This document shows, piece by piece, positions 23,414 through 36,589 of a stretch of DNA of 60,000 nucleotides. The stretch spans positions 242,580 to 302,579 of the forward strand of contig NMRA01000023.1 in assembly GCA_002633005.1 (NCBI GenBank), written 5' to 3'. The translations under genes and the position numbers were made by a program. Source of the DNA: Phoronis australis (Eukaryota > Phoronida > Phoronidae). Under the pieces are notes generated by a model. That model was not told the DNA's origin and did no database searches. It was given only the letters and a program-made list of their open reading frames with translations. Within the stretch, counting starts at the first letter, position 1. The number at the start of each line of letters is the position of its first letter.

Positions 23414-24013
23414 TACACGGGACATCTACTGGTGAGACCAAAAAACGCCAACAAGGGTTTCATTGTATATTGTGACGTCGGTTGGACAGTTATTCAGCGC
23501 AGGTTCGACGGAAGTTTGGATTTCAACAAAAAGTGGGTGGACTACAAAGCTGGATTCGGGGAACTGGACGGCGAAATGTGGCTTGGTAATGAAAAAGTTC
23601 ACTACATCACCCATCAGGCTCAATATAAAATACAGTATATCATGACACTTTGGAATGACACGCAGTTTGTACGTGATCACAATGAGTTTGTAATTTCCAA
23701 CGAGATGTCGAAGTACCAGATGATTGTGTCGCCTGTGTTGCAGACGAATGAGTTAAAGTCAAGTATTGAACAGTACAACGGCACACTGTTCACCACCCTC
23801 GACTCGGACAATGATGAACACAGTGGCAATTGCGCTATTCAGAATAAGGGTGGGTGGTGGTTCAAGAAATGCGGTTGGGTCAACCTCAACAATCTCTACC
23901 CCCTCCACGGTACATGTTCTTTGTCAGATGATAGATGGTGCATGAAGACAAAGCACGATAGTGGACCCACATTCTTGTTAAAACAAACCGTCATGAAAAT
24001 AAAGATGGTTTGA
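23414..24013 (+). CDS. Fibrinogen-related domain (FReD), terminal exon
   Basis: FReDs are extracellular carbohydrate- or protein-binding modules found in ficolins, tenascins, angiopoietins and many invertebrate lectins. This exon covers almost a whole domain: FIVYCDVGWTVIQRRFDGSL, then WVDYKAGFGELDGEMWLGN, the acidic FTTLDSDNDEHSGNCA segment that corresponds to the calcium-binding loop, GGWWFKKCGWVNLN, and a final LKQTVMKIKMV before TGA. The loop Asp residues and the Cys pair (GNCA...KKC) are present. The expected GIxWxxW segment is replaced by SLSDDRWCMKTK, so the binding pocket may be altered. The acceptor could be 23412-23413 (phase 0) or 23410-23411 (phase 1). The likely 5' partner is the PAN-like exon at 18.8 kb. 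The product is then a secreted, probably lectin-like protein. That role is an inference. Confidence 0.88.
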   Translation, partial: YTGHLLVRPKNANKGFIVYCDVGWTVIQRRFDGSLDFNKKWVDYKAGFGELDGEMWLGNEKVHYITHQAQYKIQYIMTLWNDTQFVRDHNEFVISNEMSKYQMIVSPVLQTNELKSSIEQYNGTLFTTLDSDNDEHSGNCAIQNKGGWWFKKCGWVNLNNLYPLHGTCSLSDDRWCMKTKHDSGPTFLLKQTVMKIKMV

Positions 24014-24497
24014 ATATCCTTTCGGCTTGATATGAAGAAATATACGGACTGGAGACGAATTTAAATCAACCGAACTTAAACAAACTTCACGAAATACGTA
24101 ACTTCTTTGTTACGTTGAAACTTGTAATGGCTACGAGGTCGAAGGGGACAACGGGAACCTGCTTGTATTAATTTGGCTCAGCAGGGATTTTAACGGGATC
24201 TTATATTATTGAGGTTATTAATGACTTTAAGCTTTTACGAAGTTGCAAGTGTAATAGATGTTGTGCTCTTATCTTGCGACCTTAATTGAAACTGATTACG
24301 AAACATCAGACACGCAGTAACCTGTGTGTACATAAGTGCTGGTGAAAACTCCTTGAAACACAAGTTTGAATTTTGCAAATCAAAGCCTTACCTGTGTTAA
24401 TTGCGATACCCAAATGAAGCAGATCCTAGTCTTAGGTTTTAACAAACACAGAGACAGTAAGTATTTCTTCTACAATTTGTGTACTTTTAGTTTAAGA

Positions 24498-24503
24498 AAT
24501 AAA
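24498..24503 (+). terminator. Poly(A) signal of the FReD gene
   Basis: AATAAA about 485 bp after the stop codon is the first canonical signal on the strand, giving a plausible 3' UTR of about half a kilobase. Confidence 0.6.
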
Positions 24504-27352
24504 CGCACGATTTAAATAATTTATTAAGTTTTTGTGTGACGTCATTGGTGGATGCGGTCTCCACCACTATGTTGTTCTACACCAGCCGCGAGATGAAGCG
24601 GTCTCGAAATCTGTCAGACTGAGTTCGACTGAGTATTGTGAAAAGTTGCTTTTAGGGAAGATAACAGCAATAGGACACACAGTATTTCAGTTTTGTGTTT
24701 CCAAAAGACACTAATATCGCCCAGAAATGCCACAGGTTCGTGCACCAGACAGTAGAGGGAGGAAGAAGAGAAAAGTTGAGGGGTCACGCTGTGCTCAGCC
24801 CATTGTCAAGAATTGTGCTTCGATCTGTCTCAGAAACGGAGATTTGACGAAGGTTTCTCCAACGTGTATGTATGGGCGGCGCAGCACTGAAAAAAGTGGG
24901 GACTATAGCCCCCGCCCCTTTTGGTGCACCGCCCACAGACCAAAGGCGGCGCAGCAGCAATGAAAACATGTGGGACTATAGCCCACCCCCCCCCTTCAGC
25001 ACTCAATGGTGTGCCGCTCGTGTGTAAATGCATTTCTTAGAGAAAAAGTGTATTGTTCTGTACCATTACTGGGAACATAGTTGTCAGGCACATATTGAGT
25101 ATGAGTATCAAATTGTGACTAAGACAATGAATGCGATTGCAGTAAGTTTCCATCAGCCTATTCTTATTAAAATTTTGTGGGAATGTATACTATCCACATA
25201 TACACTGTACATGTATGTCAATGCCAAACGGTAGAAAATGGGATATAGATGCCACACGAATAGCTTCAGTTCACGACAGCAGTCGGAACAGAGGCTGGAG
25301 TCGGACACTGGAAGGAAATAATCGACTAATCGGAACGGTTCAAAGCTTTCATAATTTTGGAACATACAAGACAGAAACGAGTATCAGTTACCATAAATGA
25401 AATCCAGTTAGCACCACTATAATTAGATGTGGTCGTTCATGAAAACCGCACTCGGCATTAGACGAAATGAGTTCAACAGTCCGGGTAAAAACGACGAAAA
25501 CGTTTATGGTATTCAGTCGCCATGGTAACAATTATGCATGTCTACTTTCATACTTAACGTGAGCTTGGTTCACTCTGTATAACTGAAAACTTCCAAAGTA
25601 CATTCTAAGTTACTTACTGCGGCAAAAGTCTGTTAGGATCATTTTAGTTTGCGTACTGATTTGTTCTGAGTTCACTTTGCTAGGTGTAAGCCTTAGATAC
25701 AATGAAAACTTTGAAACCCGCGCGTCCAATATTTAAAAGATGTTTTTACCTCTCATGGGAGTGTGACAGCAAGTGACAAAGTCAGATTTGGGTGGAATCG
25801 GTTAAACCATTAGCATCCTGTAAAAATGACCAAACTCAGATTTAAGTGACTTTATATAGTTTACGTAGTGATTGTCAGGTAATAAGGAGGACGTCACCAG
25901 GGCACCAGTTAGCAGCTGACGAGGGGGGCAAAGGTTAGAGGCATGCACGGTTTTCAAAGAACCAAAACTGTCACTGGTGTGGCAGTACAGGTTAGACTCG
26001 TTTGAAAATATGCATGAAAATACTATTAGTTTTTGTTTTTGACTAAATTAGAAGTAAGACTTGGCAAACAAAAACGACGCTACAGTGCAGCATGTGGCTG
26101 AGGTTTCGATATTGATTAAAAATCATCCTCAGGTGCAATAGTAGACGCAAAACAAAATGTCGTAACAGACTTAGATTGATATTGAAATGTCGTTCTCAAG
26201 CATGCATGTGCCACCGTTTCCTCGAATTGTTTCGCCAAATTTCACGAAATTTCATCAAAGAAATCTAGTTATGGAAACTGTCACCAGGCGGCCAGCAATA
26301 GTCAAAATATCTAAACGTTGACGTTGGCTGATTTGATCACCATTTGCAAAAATTAATGAAGCCCCTTTATGAGGTTTATGAGTTACAGCTACATAAAGCC
26401 CGTAGTCAGGAACCGTAGAATACGCGATGGTATGTCTTTTCTATCAGCTGTTGCTTGAAAACAAACAAAAAGCCCATGTTTTTTATTTTTATTTTTTTAG
26501 TCACAGGATGTATGAACACACAATTTTATTCATGATCTGAGTCGGTGACCCAGGAGTCGACCTTTCGGTGCTCTCGTGGAATGACAGTTAACACGCAGTC
26601 TGCCGATTCGGTGCCGTGAGGTCTAACCCACTACCTGTTTCCCCAAGTGTCGTCTTCACCTCCATCTCCATGCCTGTCTTCATAATACTCATCAAGGTCG
26701 CTACCTGAGACTTCGTAACTTACAAAATCACCAGTATCCTCCATTGCATGTACACGGTGTACTGCCAACCGATTAACGTCTACCACTAATAACTTCACTT
26801 GGCGGGAAACCATAAAAAGAATCATTGTTTTTTCTTTAAAATTCGAAATTCCTCAACTATTTCCCAAAAATAAGTGCTTGTTTAGCTAGATGTTGTGTTT
26901 AAAAAATTATGATACATGGTCTAAAACCTCAAAAAGGACAGAAATCCATTCTAGGGACGCTTTAGAAACTAAGTTCGGCCTGAACGAGTTTTAGAGAATA
27001 GGGGATGAAACATTTTTATCACACCTACTGATCATATAGGTTATGCCAGATACTTAGGAATACTACTGATGCATCTTATCGAGAGTCGAAGGTCTCGTTG
27101 AGACATTCGGATAGGAATTGTAAGATATCCTGTTTAGCTCATATATTATCTGTCCCACAAAGTGAGCCACTTCTTTACAAATAATTTCTCAGCAATTGAT
27201 CAACAGAATTCGTTCAAATACATGTATTTTGACAATGTCTTTCCCAGGTGTCATCAACAAGTATCTCAGAGAAATGTTAAAAATTTATGGAAGCACTGTG
27301 AAATTCAAAACAGCGGGGTGAAAAAACCATATCACTGTGGCTTTCATCGTGT
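24504..27352. other. Unassigned DNA
   Basis: Apart from the small duplication at 24876-24990, nothing can be named. A minus-strand frame at 26631-26825 ends in an acidic tail (SGSDLDEYYEDRH..DDTWGNR) and could be a chance frame or a lone exon. No partner exon was found. Confidence 0.4.
24876..24990 (+). repeat. Imperfect tandem duplication
   Basis: Two units, starting at about 24876 and 24944, share GGCGGCGCAGCA, TGAAAA and a GTGGGGACTATAGCCC-type block followed by a C-run. Confidence 0.7.
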
Positions 27353-27420
27353 ACTAAACTTAGGGAGAGAGTACGTCAACGTAAATGTACAGACTTTCAG
27401 GTTTTTATTGTTTGTTAAAT
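27353..27420 (+). repeat. Short dispersed repeat, copy 2
   Basis: Second copy of the block at 9331-9395. The next 130 bp contain AACGTTTCGTCT and GACATCATCAGG, a combination common in dispersed invertebrate repeats, but no boundaries are clear. Confidence 0.7.
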
Positions 27421-30400
27421 CAGTTTTTGGCCACAATAAGATCAAAAACCGGACGATCTCCGCACAAATAAATAAAGTTCATGTTCAATTCAACGTTTCG
27501 TCTTTTCATTAGACATCATCAGGATCATATTTACAACAATTTAGGACAACAAGTGCCAACATACCTACTGACCATATTCTATGTATCTCTCACTTCACTC
27601 TATGGATGTTACCTGAGCTGTATGAATTGAACATGTTCTCTCCTGTGCTCACCAACTTACCTCCTCCCTCCAAACACCTTGGATCATCTCCAAAAATGTG
27701 TTCAATCAGTCGAAATAGGATTGTAATGACATTCAACAAAGACTGTCAGCTGCTATTGCCTTACCTGACGTGGGAGCAAGCAGGGAGATGGCACCATACA
27801 GTACTGTTAGCCGTACTTGTTCACCTTAAGAAAAATATAATCGTACTTTATATGTATGTTAGAAATGTGTAGATTAAGCAAAACTGAACGCATGTACATA
27901 TTGATAAACGATTTTGGAAGCGTCTTCACTGACAAAACAAAACTCCATTGTCGACTGTTTTATATTTCCTATGCAGAGACATGACAATACACGTTCTTGC
28001 AGATTCGAGTCAGTCTAAATGTTTCATAGTATAGGTTATTGTATAGTTCTGGCGTTATTAAACGTATTACGGGGAACGAAATGGTTCTTAGACAAAATGT
28101 CACAGTAGAATGTACGAAGAATAGGAGAGTTTACTCTGCCATCTTGCCATTCGCAGCAATGGTTATCGGTCGAGAAACTGGCGCCGTAGAAAGCGGCGAG
28201 TAAGGAACACCTAATTTAGCGGCGCAGTCCGAACCATGTAAACACTGATCAATTCATACTTTAATGACGTTTGACGAGTAGTAAAATTACTGTGTGATTG
28301 AAAATGGGTAAAATACGTAAACTAACACTCACTTATAATGGATTGATACTGAAAATGTGTGATTTAATCAGTATGAAAGTGTATTTGCTTTCAATCTCTT
28401 GAAGCTCCCTTCAAAATTCATCATGGTTTTGTTTCATGCTTGATTTCTTAATAAGGCAAATTACAGTTCCTTACAACATTTATACCTCCATGGACTCCAT
28501 TATTTTAGTAATTGCTCCTAGGGGTTCAGGAGGAGTTGCCCCCAGGTGCTAGTAATGGGGTACAAGGTGAAGGAGCATTACTAAACCAGGTGGGCGCTAA
28601 ATGAGTGTTGACCCCCTGCCAGGGGAAGAGTGCTAAACAGGTAAAAACCAATGGCGTATGCTACATGAGTGTTGAGCAACTCTCATGGTCCAAAATTTTG
28701 GTTGTCCCCTGACCATTGACAACATTTGCTGAGGTGTTGATAAGATTTGGCCCTCGTTTTGTGCATGACCCCAAGGACTTTTGCTTGTAGTGACTGGTGG
28801 CCATCATGCCCCAGTACCATCCTGGATGTTTTCCAACTTTTCACTACAAAGTGCTCCCAGCTCACTACTCGTTTGATATCCACCCAATTTTGAATGTGTC
28901 CTAGCTATTGAATACGGAAGACAGACATTTGGTTTTTGCAGTAAGTGTAACACAAGTAAGAAGAAAAAAGCAAGCCAATTCATCACTACCATAACACTGT
29001 ATTCCATTCTGATGCTCCCTCAAATATAATTTTACTAGGCGTACATTGACAACAAAGTATCTACAGCAGGCCGAGCGTAGCCTGTGCAGTAGCTTACACT
29101 GCAGACGACAATGCTGTATTTACCTTTTGAAGTCCCTGGCCAAGGGCCAGGACATTTTCTTTAGGCGCTACCTTTTGCTGTATAAATTCCTTAAATTCTC
29201 TTGAAAACGTACACTCAATCAACATCTTAAGAAAAGCTATAGATTTTTAAGTGAATCTAATTTTCAGAGAATATTCATTAAGATTTTCAAAATGGTGAAT
29301 TCAAAGTAGTTTTTAGTAAATGCATAACTATTTCTCTAGGGAGTTTTCTGTATCATTGGTTAATGAAGTCATATGTCACTTAATTTTCCGCATTTTTGAA
29401 CTTGTATATTACATAATGTGCATTGGGAACCTGGTGGAGAGGGACCATAACTCTACCGTCAATTGGTACTCGCTCATTTCCTGTTTTTGAAATCGTTCTA
29501 TGACATTTTCAAATTTAGGGGCCCCAGACTATTAATGGGGTCCGTTGGTGCACCTAGAATAGTATTTTTCTTGTTTTCCTATTCCTATCCTTTTTTTCGT
29601 AAAGGGCGGGGGATTCAATTGTTTCACTTATCCTGTGTTTCTGAAAATGTACAACCTTGAGTGTCAACAGGTGATGGAATAACCTGTAGCTCTTTTAACA
29701 GTGTTTATAATATAGCCTTTCACATTAAAGAGTCTCTTTTTAGACGGGAACCTCTCCTGGGTGGGCATCTCGGTGCAATTAGCTTATTTTCCCCTGTAAA
29801 TCCTGCATTGCTAACCTTCCACGAGGGGCTGTATACAGAAAAGATTTCAAATTGGTTGATGAAACCACCGAACATGTTGATTTGAAACACAACAGCATCA
29901 AAACATGCGATCTAAACAACCAAATGGTGTGAGACTATATTGAAAACTGCAGCATTGGCTGCCAGGTGGCTGCTATCGAAAGAATGGAGTTTGGAAAACT
30001 GAAAAACCACTATTTGTAAAGTACACAGGCAATATTCCCGATGGTCTTATAACAAGTATTTTGTTACCATGCTGTCAAGTTTTTTCTAGGTCCGTTTCAT
30101 AGAATCTGAAAAAATATCGATGGAGCTTCAGCTCTGTTTGAGCTGATTTATTGGCACTTGTATTTGTATTTGGATTTGACTTTTGGTCCCTAAACTTGAA
30201 TTTTCTAAATTTACATCTCGGAATTGTCTGTAGAAAACCACGGCAATGTGATAAATATTTTCATGTCGAAAGCTAGGCTAATACTGCGAACACTTTCATA
30301 TGATCCGTTTTAATAACACCGTGAATCTGCATAAAAACCATTGAAGCATACTCTCTGATACCTAATTGGAACTTTTCATAGGTATGAGGTCAATCTACTG

Positions 30401-32009
30401 TCTGTGCATATTTTTCTGCTATTTTTTATTTTCTTAAAACCTGCTTGATCAGAACAAACAAATGTTACCCATAATGCTGTGCGGTTTGACCTTTTGGCAA
30501 TTCTAGACAAATAGCTAGCTGTTTCCAGTACTGCTTCTAAGAAGAGAAGTTCGCCTTAGCTAGGTAAATTATTCGTTTCTTGAACATTTTGATGACGATA
30601 CTGTACCCTCTGTGAGCTGAACAGTCTAAATACAACGCTTGGTATTAGATGAAACAATTACCTGGGGGAAATTACGTACTGAATTTGATAGTAATCGTTG
30701 TGCTCGAGTCGAGTAAAATCTGCAGTGTAGCCTATGTCTATCAATGTTGTAACTGAAACTGAGTGTTATGTTATTGTGGGTGGATATACTATGTTTGTCA
30801 CTCGATAGTCGTGGGTTAAATTTCTACTTGCTGGCAATGTTTAGACTTTGGGCTTGAATTGCAAAATTATTCGGGGAATGTTATTACAATAAGAAAGTCA
30901 TAGTCTAACACCTGGGATTCTATACTCTACTAGTCAGCTAGTCCACGTGAATGCAAATCAGTGGATGAGCGATGACACCTCGGGTTTAATGCAAGCAAAC
31001 TTGGGAAGTGTTAGTAGACCGAGGCTTGATGTGAGAAAAGCGAGATCATACTGGCAAAACCACGCGTGGGAGGCAACCAATTTGATGCCTGTTGTACAGT
31101 TTAGAATCTGGTTCTCAAATTGCAAGATCCTGGGAGGAGTGGTTATATCTTTATTACAAGACAATATATTATGTATGGGACCTCTTCAAAGGCAAAGAGG
31201 TATAGCCAAAGGCAGATCAGTAGAAGCATTAATAATGGTTGAGCAGCTTACGTCTCTGGTGACTGGGTATTTTGGATTTGTGTTATCTGTACGTGGCATG
31301 GAGTTGATAACACGTAGGTAAATAAAGGGCTGGTGCACAGGAGAAGGTTGATGAAATTTCTTGCTTTTATCTTATGTACCAATTCTCGGAATTAGAGTAT
31401 GCGACTAGGCCCTTCCAGACTCACTTTATCAGTATACAGGACAGAGGGTATAACGAGCCTTTCGAAAAACATCTATCCTCCTTGAACGTCGACTGTAATT
31501 TAGACTTCTAGCATCAGTATTGACAAGTTAGCGCAGAAATTAAACTTAGTTGGTCTGAAAACAGTTAGAACAGTGAAGGTACATTCACACTTTTGCACAA
31601 ATAGGTATGCTAAGGAATGTATTGATTAATGTTATCCATGTCCTGCTCAGACTGACATTTTGTATGATTGTCATGCTTTTAAAGGACCACCGCGGCACCA
31701 ACAAAAAACAACGTAACTCAAGCCACAATGGCAACATGATTAGAGTGCAGAGGAATTGGCTTAGGTGGCAGTTGATGTTAGGTCTCTTCACATGCAGGTA
31801 TGCTTTGCATTCAACACAACAGAACCGGCAACCGGGGAATCCACTGACCTACAAGATAAACTTAGACCCTTGCAGGAAACAGGGGCCCCGGTTTGATCGC
31901 TTTAGGTGTCTCTCGAAAGAATGGCAGTACGATAACTGTGCCCCAGGGTCTGTTTCACGAAAAGTGACTTAAGACAGAGATTTGGTCTCGCAATCAATAT
32001 AAATGTTTC
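27421..32009. other. Unassigned DNA
   Basis: Several open frames of 60-124 codons occur (for example 30947-31321 and 31607-31972). None shows a recognised domain, a splice-supported partner or a biased composition. Most are probably chance. Confidence 0.4.
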
Positions 32010-33185
32010 AGACAAATAAGGCCCTTTCATATTGACTTAACTCCGGTCTGAGTGGAGCGTCGACGTAAACAGCGCAGTTAACTGGACCGTTCATACTGGC
32101 TTCGGTAGTTAATGACCTTCGAAGTAAGGTGGCACTGAATAGTTAGGCTGCGGCCGCGGGCAATTTGCACTGCCAAAATATAGAAATTTTGGGGTAGGCC
32201 AAGTTTGGGGGCATTTTGTAGGTGGGCATTGCACGTAGGCTCAGTGAATGTGGTTTGTTTGTATTTGTGAACATGCTGTGAATAAAAAAGGCCACTTTCT
32301 TGGCTGTAGCTGCACTCTTCTTCAAGATGGCGGCCCCCGGCTGCAATTGTGCATTGTTGGGTAGCGACCGAGAAATTGGCTGTGATTTTAGGTAGCCCTC
32401 AAACAAGCAAGAATTGCAAAAAAACTAGTTGGTTGACAGTACTTTTGGACCACATTTTCTGAATCGGTAGGAAATTTGCTTTCAGACTCTAAGTTTGGTT
32501 TTAGTCGTGCATCGGCAGGGAAGTGGTGTTTTTCGGGTGAAAAGTGCCGATTTTGCATTTTTTTGCCCTTATTTTTCTTAGTCTAGCTTGGTTGTCAGTG
32601 GGAATGAAATGGTCAAAAATACAAGAAAGAATAAAGTTTCTGTGCTCATCTGCTGGGCTTTTTATGTGAAATAATTGAAAACATGCCATTCTTTGCGTCC
32701 TGTTTTTGACAGAGTGAAGAAAAGGTTACAAATCAAGTGATGTGTGTTTTGCTAGGCAAAACCCAGTGAGAACTGTTCTGTGCCTCCTAAAGGGTTGGTG
32801 ACGCTGACGTCATCGAAGTTATCGCAAGGTAGCACTGCACGCTAAGATTTTTCCAATGTGACAATTTGGGAACATTTAAATGTGCTAAATGATATTAAAC
32901 AACTCATTTTTAAATCGATTAGTTATCATAAGAGCAAAAAATTAAAAAAAAATTATTAGTGACGGCACTACTCTGTCTGTAACTGTTGACGATAACAGTG
33001 GCACCTGGCGATAACTTCGATTGGACAGGAGTTAGGCGTCGACACTGAGGTCTTAAATCCACCTGTTAACTGCGATGTTAAGTGGAGCTCTTAACTGTGA
33101 TCCAGGACCGGAGTTAAGCGTTCATACTGACCGCAACTCCCCAAACCATCAACGCGTCGAAGTTAGTACGGAAGGCCTATATTTA
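32010..33185. mobile_element. Candidate non-autonomous TIR element, 1.17 kb
   Basis: The left end reads AAATAAGGCCCTTTCATATT, then GACTTAACTCCGGTC, GTCGACG and a CAGTTAACTGG block. The right end, read in reverse complement, starts ATAGGCCTTCCGTACTAACT and has CTTAACTCCGGTCC, CAGTTAAC and GTGTCGACGCC in similar order. Motif order is conserved but spacing drifts, so the pairing is old. ATA flanks both proposed ends. No coding region was recognised inside. Confidence 0.45.
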
Positions 33186-34449
33186 AAAGTCAATTTAGCA
33201 AATGAATCAATATCTGAAAGTATACTCATAATTGTTACTTATTGACAAAATTCGTACAAATTAATTCCAGGTTATTATGTATTAATAACTACAGAACCAA
33301 ACCTTTACTTGGAAATTGTGAAGTGGAAACATTATAAATTACGGCTATGAATACTCATTAAAGACTGTCTATAGATTATTGACATGTTCATAATAAGGTA
33401 CGGTTTTAGGCAAACACGTTGACAGTTTCGTTTATTGTTTGTTTGAAATTTAAGAATAAATACCGGAACAGCCATGACAATGGATTGCCAACAATACATT
33501 TCATAACGTATTCAGCTGTTGAGTATACTAGGCAACGAAAGATTTTTTCTCTTATATATGGCAATGAAGAAAAAAAATTTTATTTTTATTCTTGATTCAA
33601 GACTTTTGGTTTCTTCGTCACAAATGAGGAATTGACAAGAGTCTGCTGTAATGATGTGCTGGCCTTCGACAAAGGTATCGACTAAAACAACAGGCGTCTA
33701 GCCCCAACATATTTTCACAATGCAAGGGTTAAGTCACAAATCGTACCGTATTATTTACTTTGCTTGGGGTCATCAAACAAATGATGTTATTTACTCAGAC
33801 TCAGTACTTTATGAGTCAAATGCATATATTTGCTTACTGCTTAGTACTGAGAAAAATGTGATTTCTCTATGGTACCAAGACCATTTCCTAGTTTCGTCCT
33901 GAAAATCGGATGAGGATTTAAATGAAATGCAACAGAATCATTAAAGCTGCTACAGTCACACATTCCATCAATAATGATTTAAGTTTTTATTTACACCATT
34001 TTTCACATCAAACTTCCTCTCACTTGAGTTGATTTACCCAGGCGACGATGAGTTTCTTCGCTTGGAGAGAATTGACTGAGAAGAAATGACATGTTGTTTC
34101 AAGCCAACTTGATAAGCTAAGGCTCGAGCTGTAACGAACCGTCAGCTCTTTCTAATTCCAAGAATAACATGTAGATTTAGTAAGGAATGAGCCGAGACAA
34201 TAAATGGACAAAAAAGTCGAGAGTTGTTTTATTTGGATGAAGGCAGGCTTATAGCAGCTTTAACAGCAATGACGTAGCAAACAGCAGTTGCATCAAGATT
34301 GGTCTGCCCGTAAGTTATTCATGTCGAAATATATTAAGATTACAATATTTAATTTTCAAAAACAAAAAGAACCGAACAACATTATAAAGTTGCTGATGTA
34401 TGGCTAAGACGTGTAGGGTATGTAACTGAAGGTCTTAAATTGTGATTTG
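33186..34449. other. Unassigned AT-rich DNA
   Basis: No supported gene or named repeat was found. Confidence 0.45.
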
Positions 34450-35048
34450 TCATAAAATCCAGGAATGTTTGAACTTCATTATTTTTTGTGTCTCTAGAAG
34501 ATTTAAGTTATAATCTCCACCTAAAATCAGTGTTTTACGCTGATTTTGAAAGTTTTCGATGATGGGACAGAACTCTTCAATAAACACGTCAAAGGTTCTA
34601 ACGAGTGAAGTCGGCGGTCTGTAAAAGTTACCGACGCAGATGATTTTGTTGTTAATATAGATAAAAGTGAGTAGGCCTTCGAACGTAGAATAAGTATCAA
34701 GAACTTGACTTTTTTGACAGGAAGATTTTGATTTACGTAAGTAATAAGGCCACCGTGTGTTGAACATAAGCCAGATGCAGGTTTCGAGTACACGTTGTAA
34801 CCGTCAATTTGAAAGACTGAAAGGCAGCTGATAGTGGTTAACCATGATTCTTGTATTAAGATAATGTCAAAAAATAATTCTTTAGAGTGAATGTTGTGCA
34901 GGAATGATTCAAATTGAGTGAATTTTGCATTGAGTGATTGAATGTTAATACTTAACACGGTTAGACTTGATTTATTTAGTTCAAGAAAGTTTTTAACTCC
35001 TTCTGTATCAAAAAATGGGATTTGGTAATTGGAGCCTCGGTGCAACAT
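34450..35048 (-). pseudogene. LINE endonuclease fragment
   Basis: The minus-strand frame (35048 downward) contains LTVLSINIQSLNAKFTQF, then FDIILIQESWL, IDGYNVY and GGLITYVNQNL. After a +/-1 frame change near 34.7 kb it continues with CVGNFYRPP and LILGGDYNLNLL. These are the N-terminal motifs of a LINE AP-endonuclease (N-I-Q-S-L, Q-E-S-W, Y-R-P-P, G-D-x-N). The similarity stops near 34450, before any reverse transcriptase. Because LINEs usually lose their 5' ends, a preserved 5' part without its 3' part implies a later deletion or rearrangement. Confidence 0.8.
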
Positions 35049-36589
35049 TCAAGGGACTTATATATGAAACAGATATCTAGTGCATTCTCACCTCCATAAC
35101 TAGATAATAGAGGAGCAGGATCAAGAGCTGCGCCAGATGATGCGGTTTGATAGACTTAAGTTACTTAAATGAACACTTTAATTACAAAGAAAGTACTGTA
35201 TCATTGTTTTGTGGCTGCAATCAGAGATCAAGTATATAAAAGTAAAATGTCAGACATATATACGGTACGGTAAAAAAGATGAGATGATAAATATTGTCGT
35301 GTCCAGATGTATTCTCTACAGTCTATATCCACGTCAAGCTACTATGCAAAAGCAACTTGAAAAATGGTGTCCAGTGTTCAGTGAAGCAGTGTTAATTTCT
35401 TTTGACATATCAGTTAACATTTGTTGCCATTTTAAGACATTTGACCTCAAGGCAATGGACTGGGTGGCCCCTGCAAGTTTGTGCACGCATTGTTCTTCTC
35501 TGAAGCATCTACTGATTATGGACGCCAGAGCCAGTGGAGTGTAGACATTTCTTAATCTTTCGCTGCATGCTTCTTGGATTTCTCAATGAAGTACCGGTGT
35601 AGCCTGTACGTGTAAAAGATTGTGAAAAGTTACAATATAATTGAGCACTGAAACACTAAGATCAAAGATACAGTGCACAGAAAACCACCATTGGGTACAA
35701 GTAATGATAACCGTTCCCATACCAATGACTGAATGCTAGTATCAACAAATGTCACAGGTTGCATGTTAGCTTTGACTCTTGGTATCAGTCTTCATCGCAT
35801 CATAACTTGTGATGGCCATTGCAAAACACTTTATGGTTTGCATAGATCCAAGACAGGAAATTGAACTCAAGACAACATGGTCATGTCCTAAGTGCTACTC
35901 AGAAGACGTTACATGAACATAAATTTACCACGCAACTGTTTTTTAACAAGCTCAAACAAAGTTCATACTACCATTGTTTATCAGTAAACAATAATAAACC
36001 ATAGAGTTGCATTGTTCGCAGAACAGTTACTGTGGCTATAAAACCCTTTTATATCCACGCAACTTATCTTTTGATTTTAACCACTTACCAGTATAGAGTT
36101 GATCTCGGCTTTTTCCTTATTCAGATGAGAAACAATTTTGGTCTTTCAAAGAACTGATAGTTCATTATGGTTGAGACCATGTCAGGGGAATGAAATGACA
36201 TGCTGTGACAAGTCAACCTATAGATACTGTCTCAAGCAGAAATTTTCAATCCCAAAATTCAAACCTATTTTATCAAGGAACAATTTGAGATCAATTTCAT
36301 ACTAATGATACATGGTCTAAAACTAATTAGATATTCTCAAGTATACCTGTTAACCAAGACTCACCACCCACAGTACTCACTACGACCAACAGGGACATGA
36401 CCTTTCTAATAAAGCTATTAGCATAGCCAGATGAGGGAGAGTGGACAGCATGTCCCTAACACGTCCTACAAACTCTCCCCCCAGGACAATACTTTACACC
36501 AACTGCTACACTGCTTTGGCTGTTGAAATCAATCTAACAGTCGCAAGCGTAAATTACTAATCTGGGCCAGCGTGAATCAGTATTTAAGT
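35049..36589. other. Unassigned DNA
   Basis: The open frame at 35209-35544 has no recognised domain. No repeats stand out. Confidence 0.4.

Noticed and set aside
26631-26825. Acidic-tailed minus-strand frame as a terminal exon
   Set aside because: The acidic tail is suggestive, but there is no partner exon or clear poly(A) signal. Kept only as a remark.
30947-31321. 124-codon open frame as a gene
   Set aside because: No domain, no splice partner and unremarkable composition. A frame of this length is not rare in 60 kb read in six frames.
31870-31985. GGGCCCCGGTTT and GGGTCTGTTTCACGAAA as a TIR pair
   Set aside because: They resemble common MITE termini but are too close together and not convincingly inverted.
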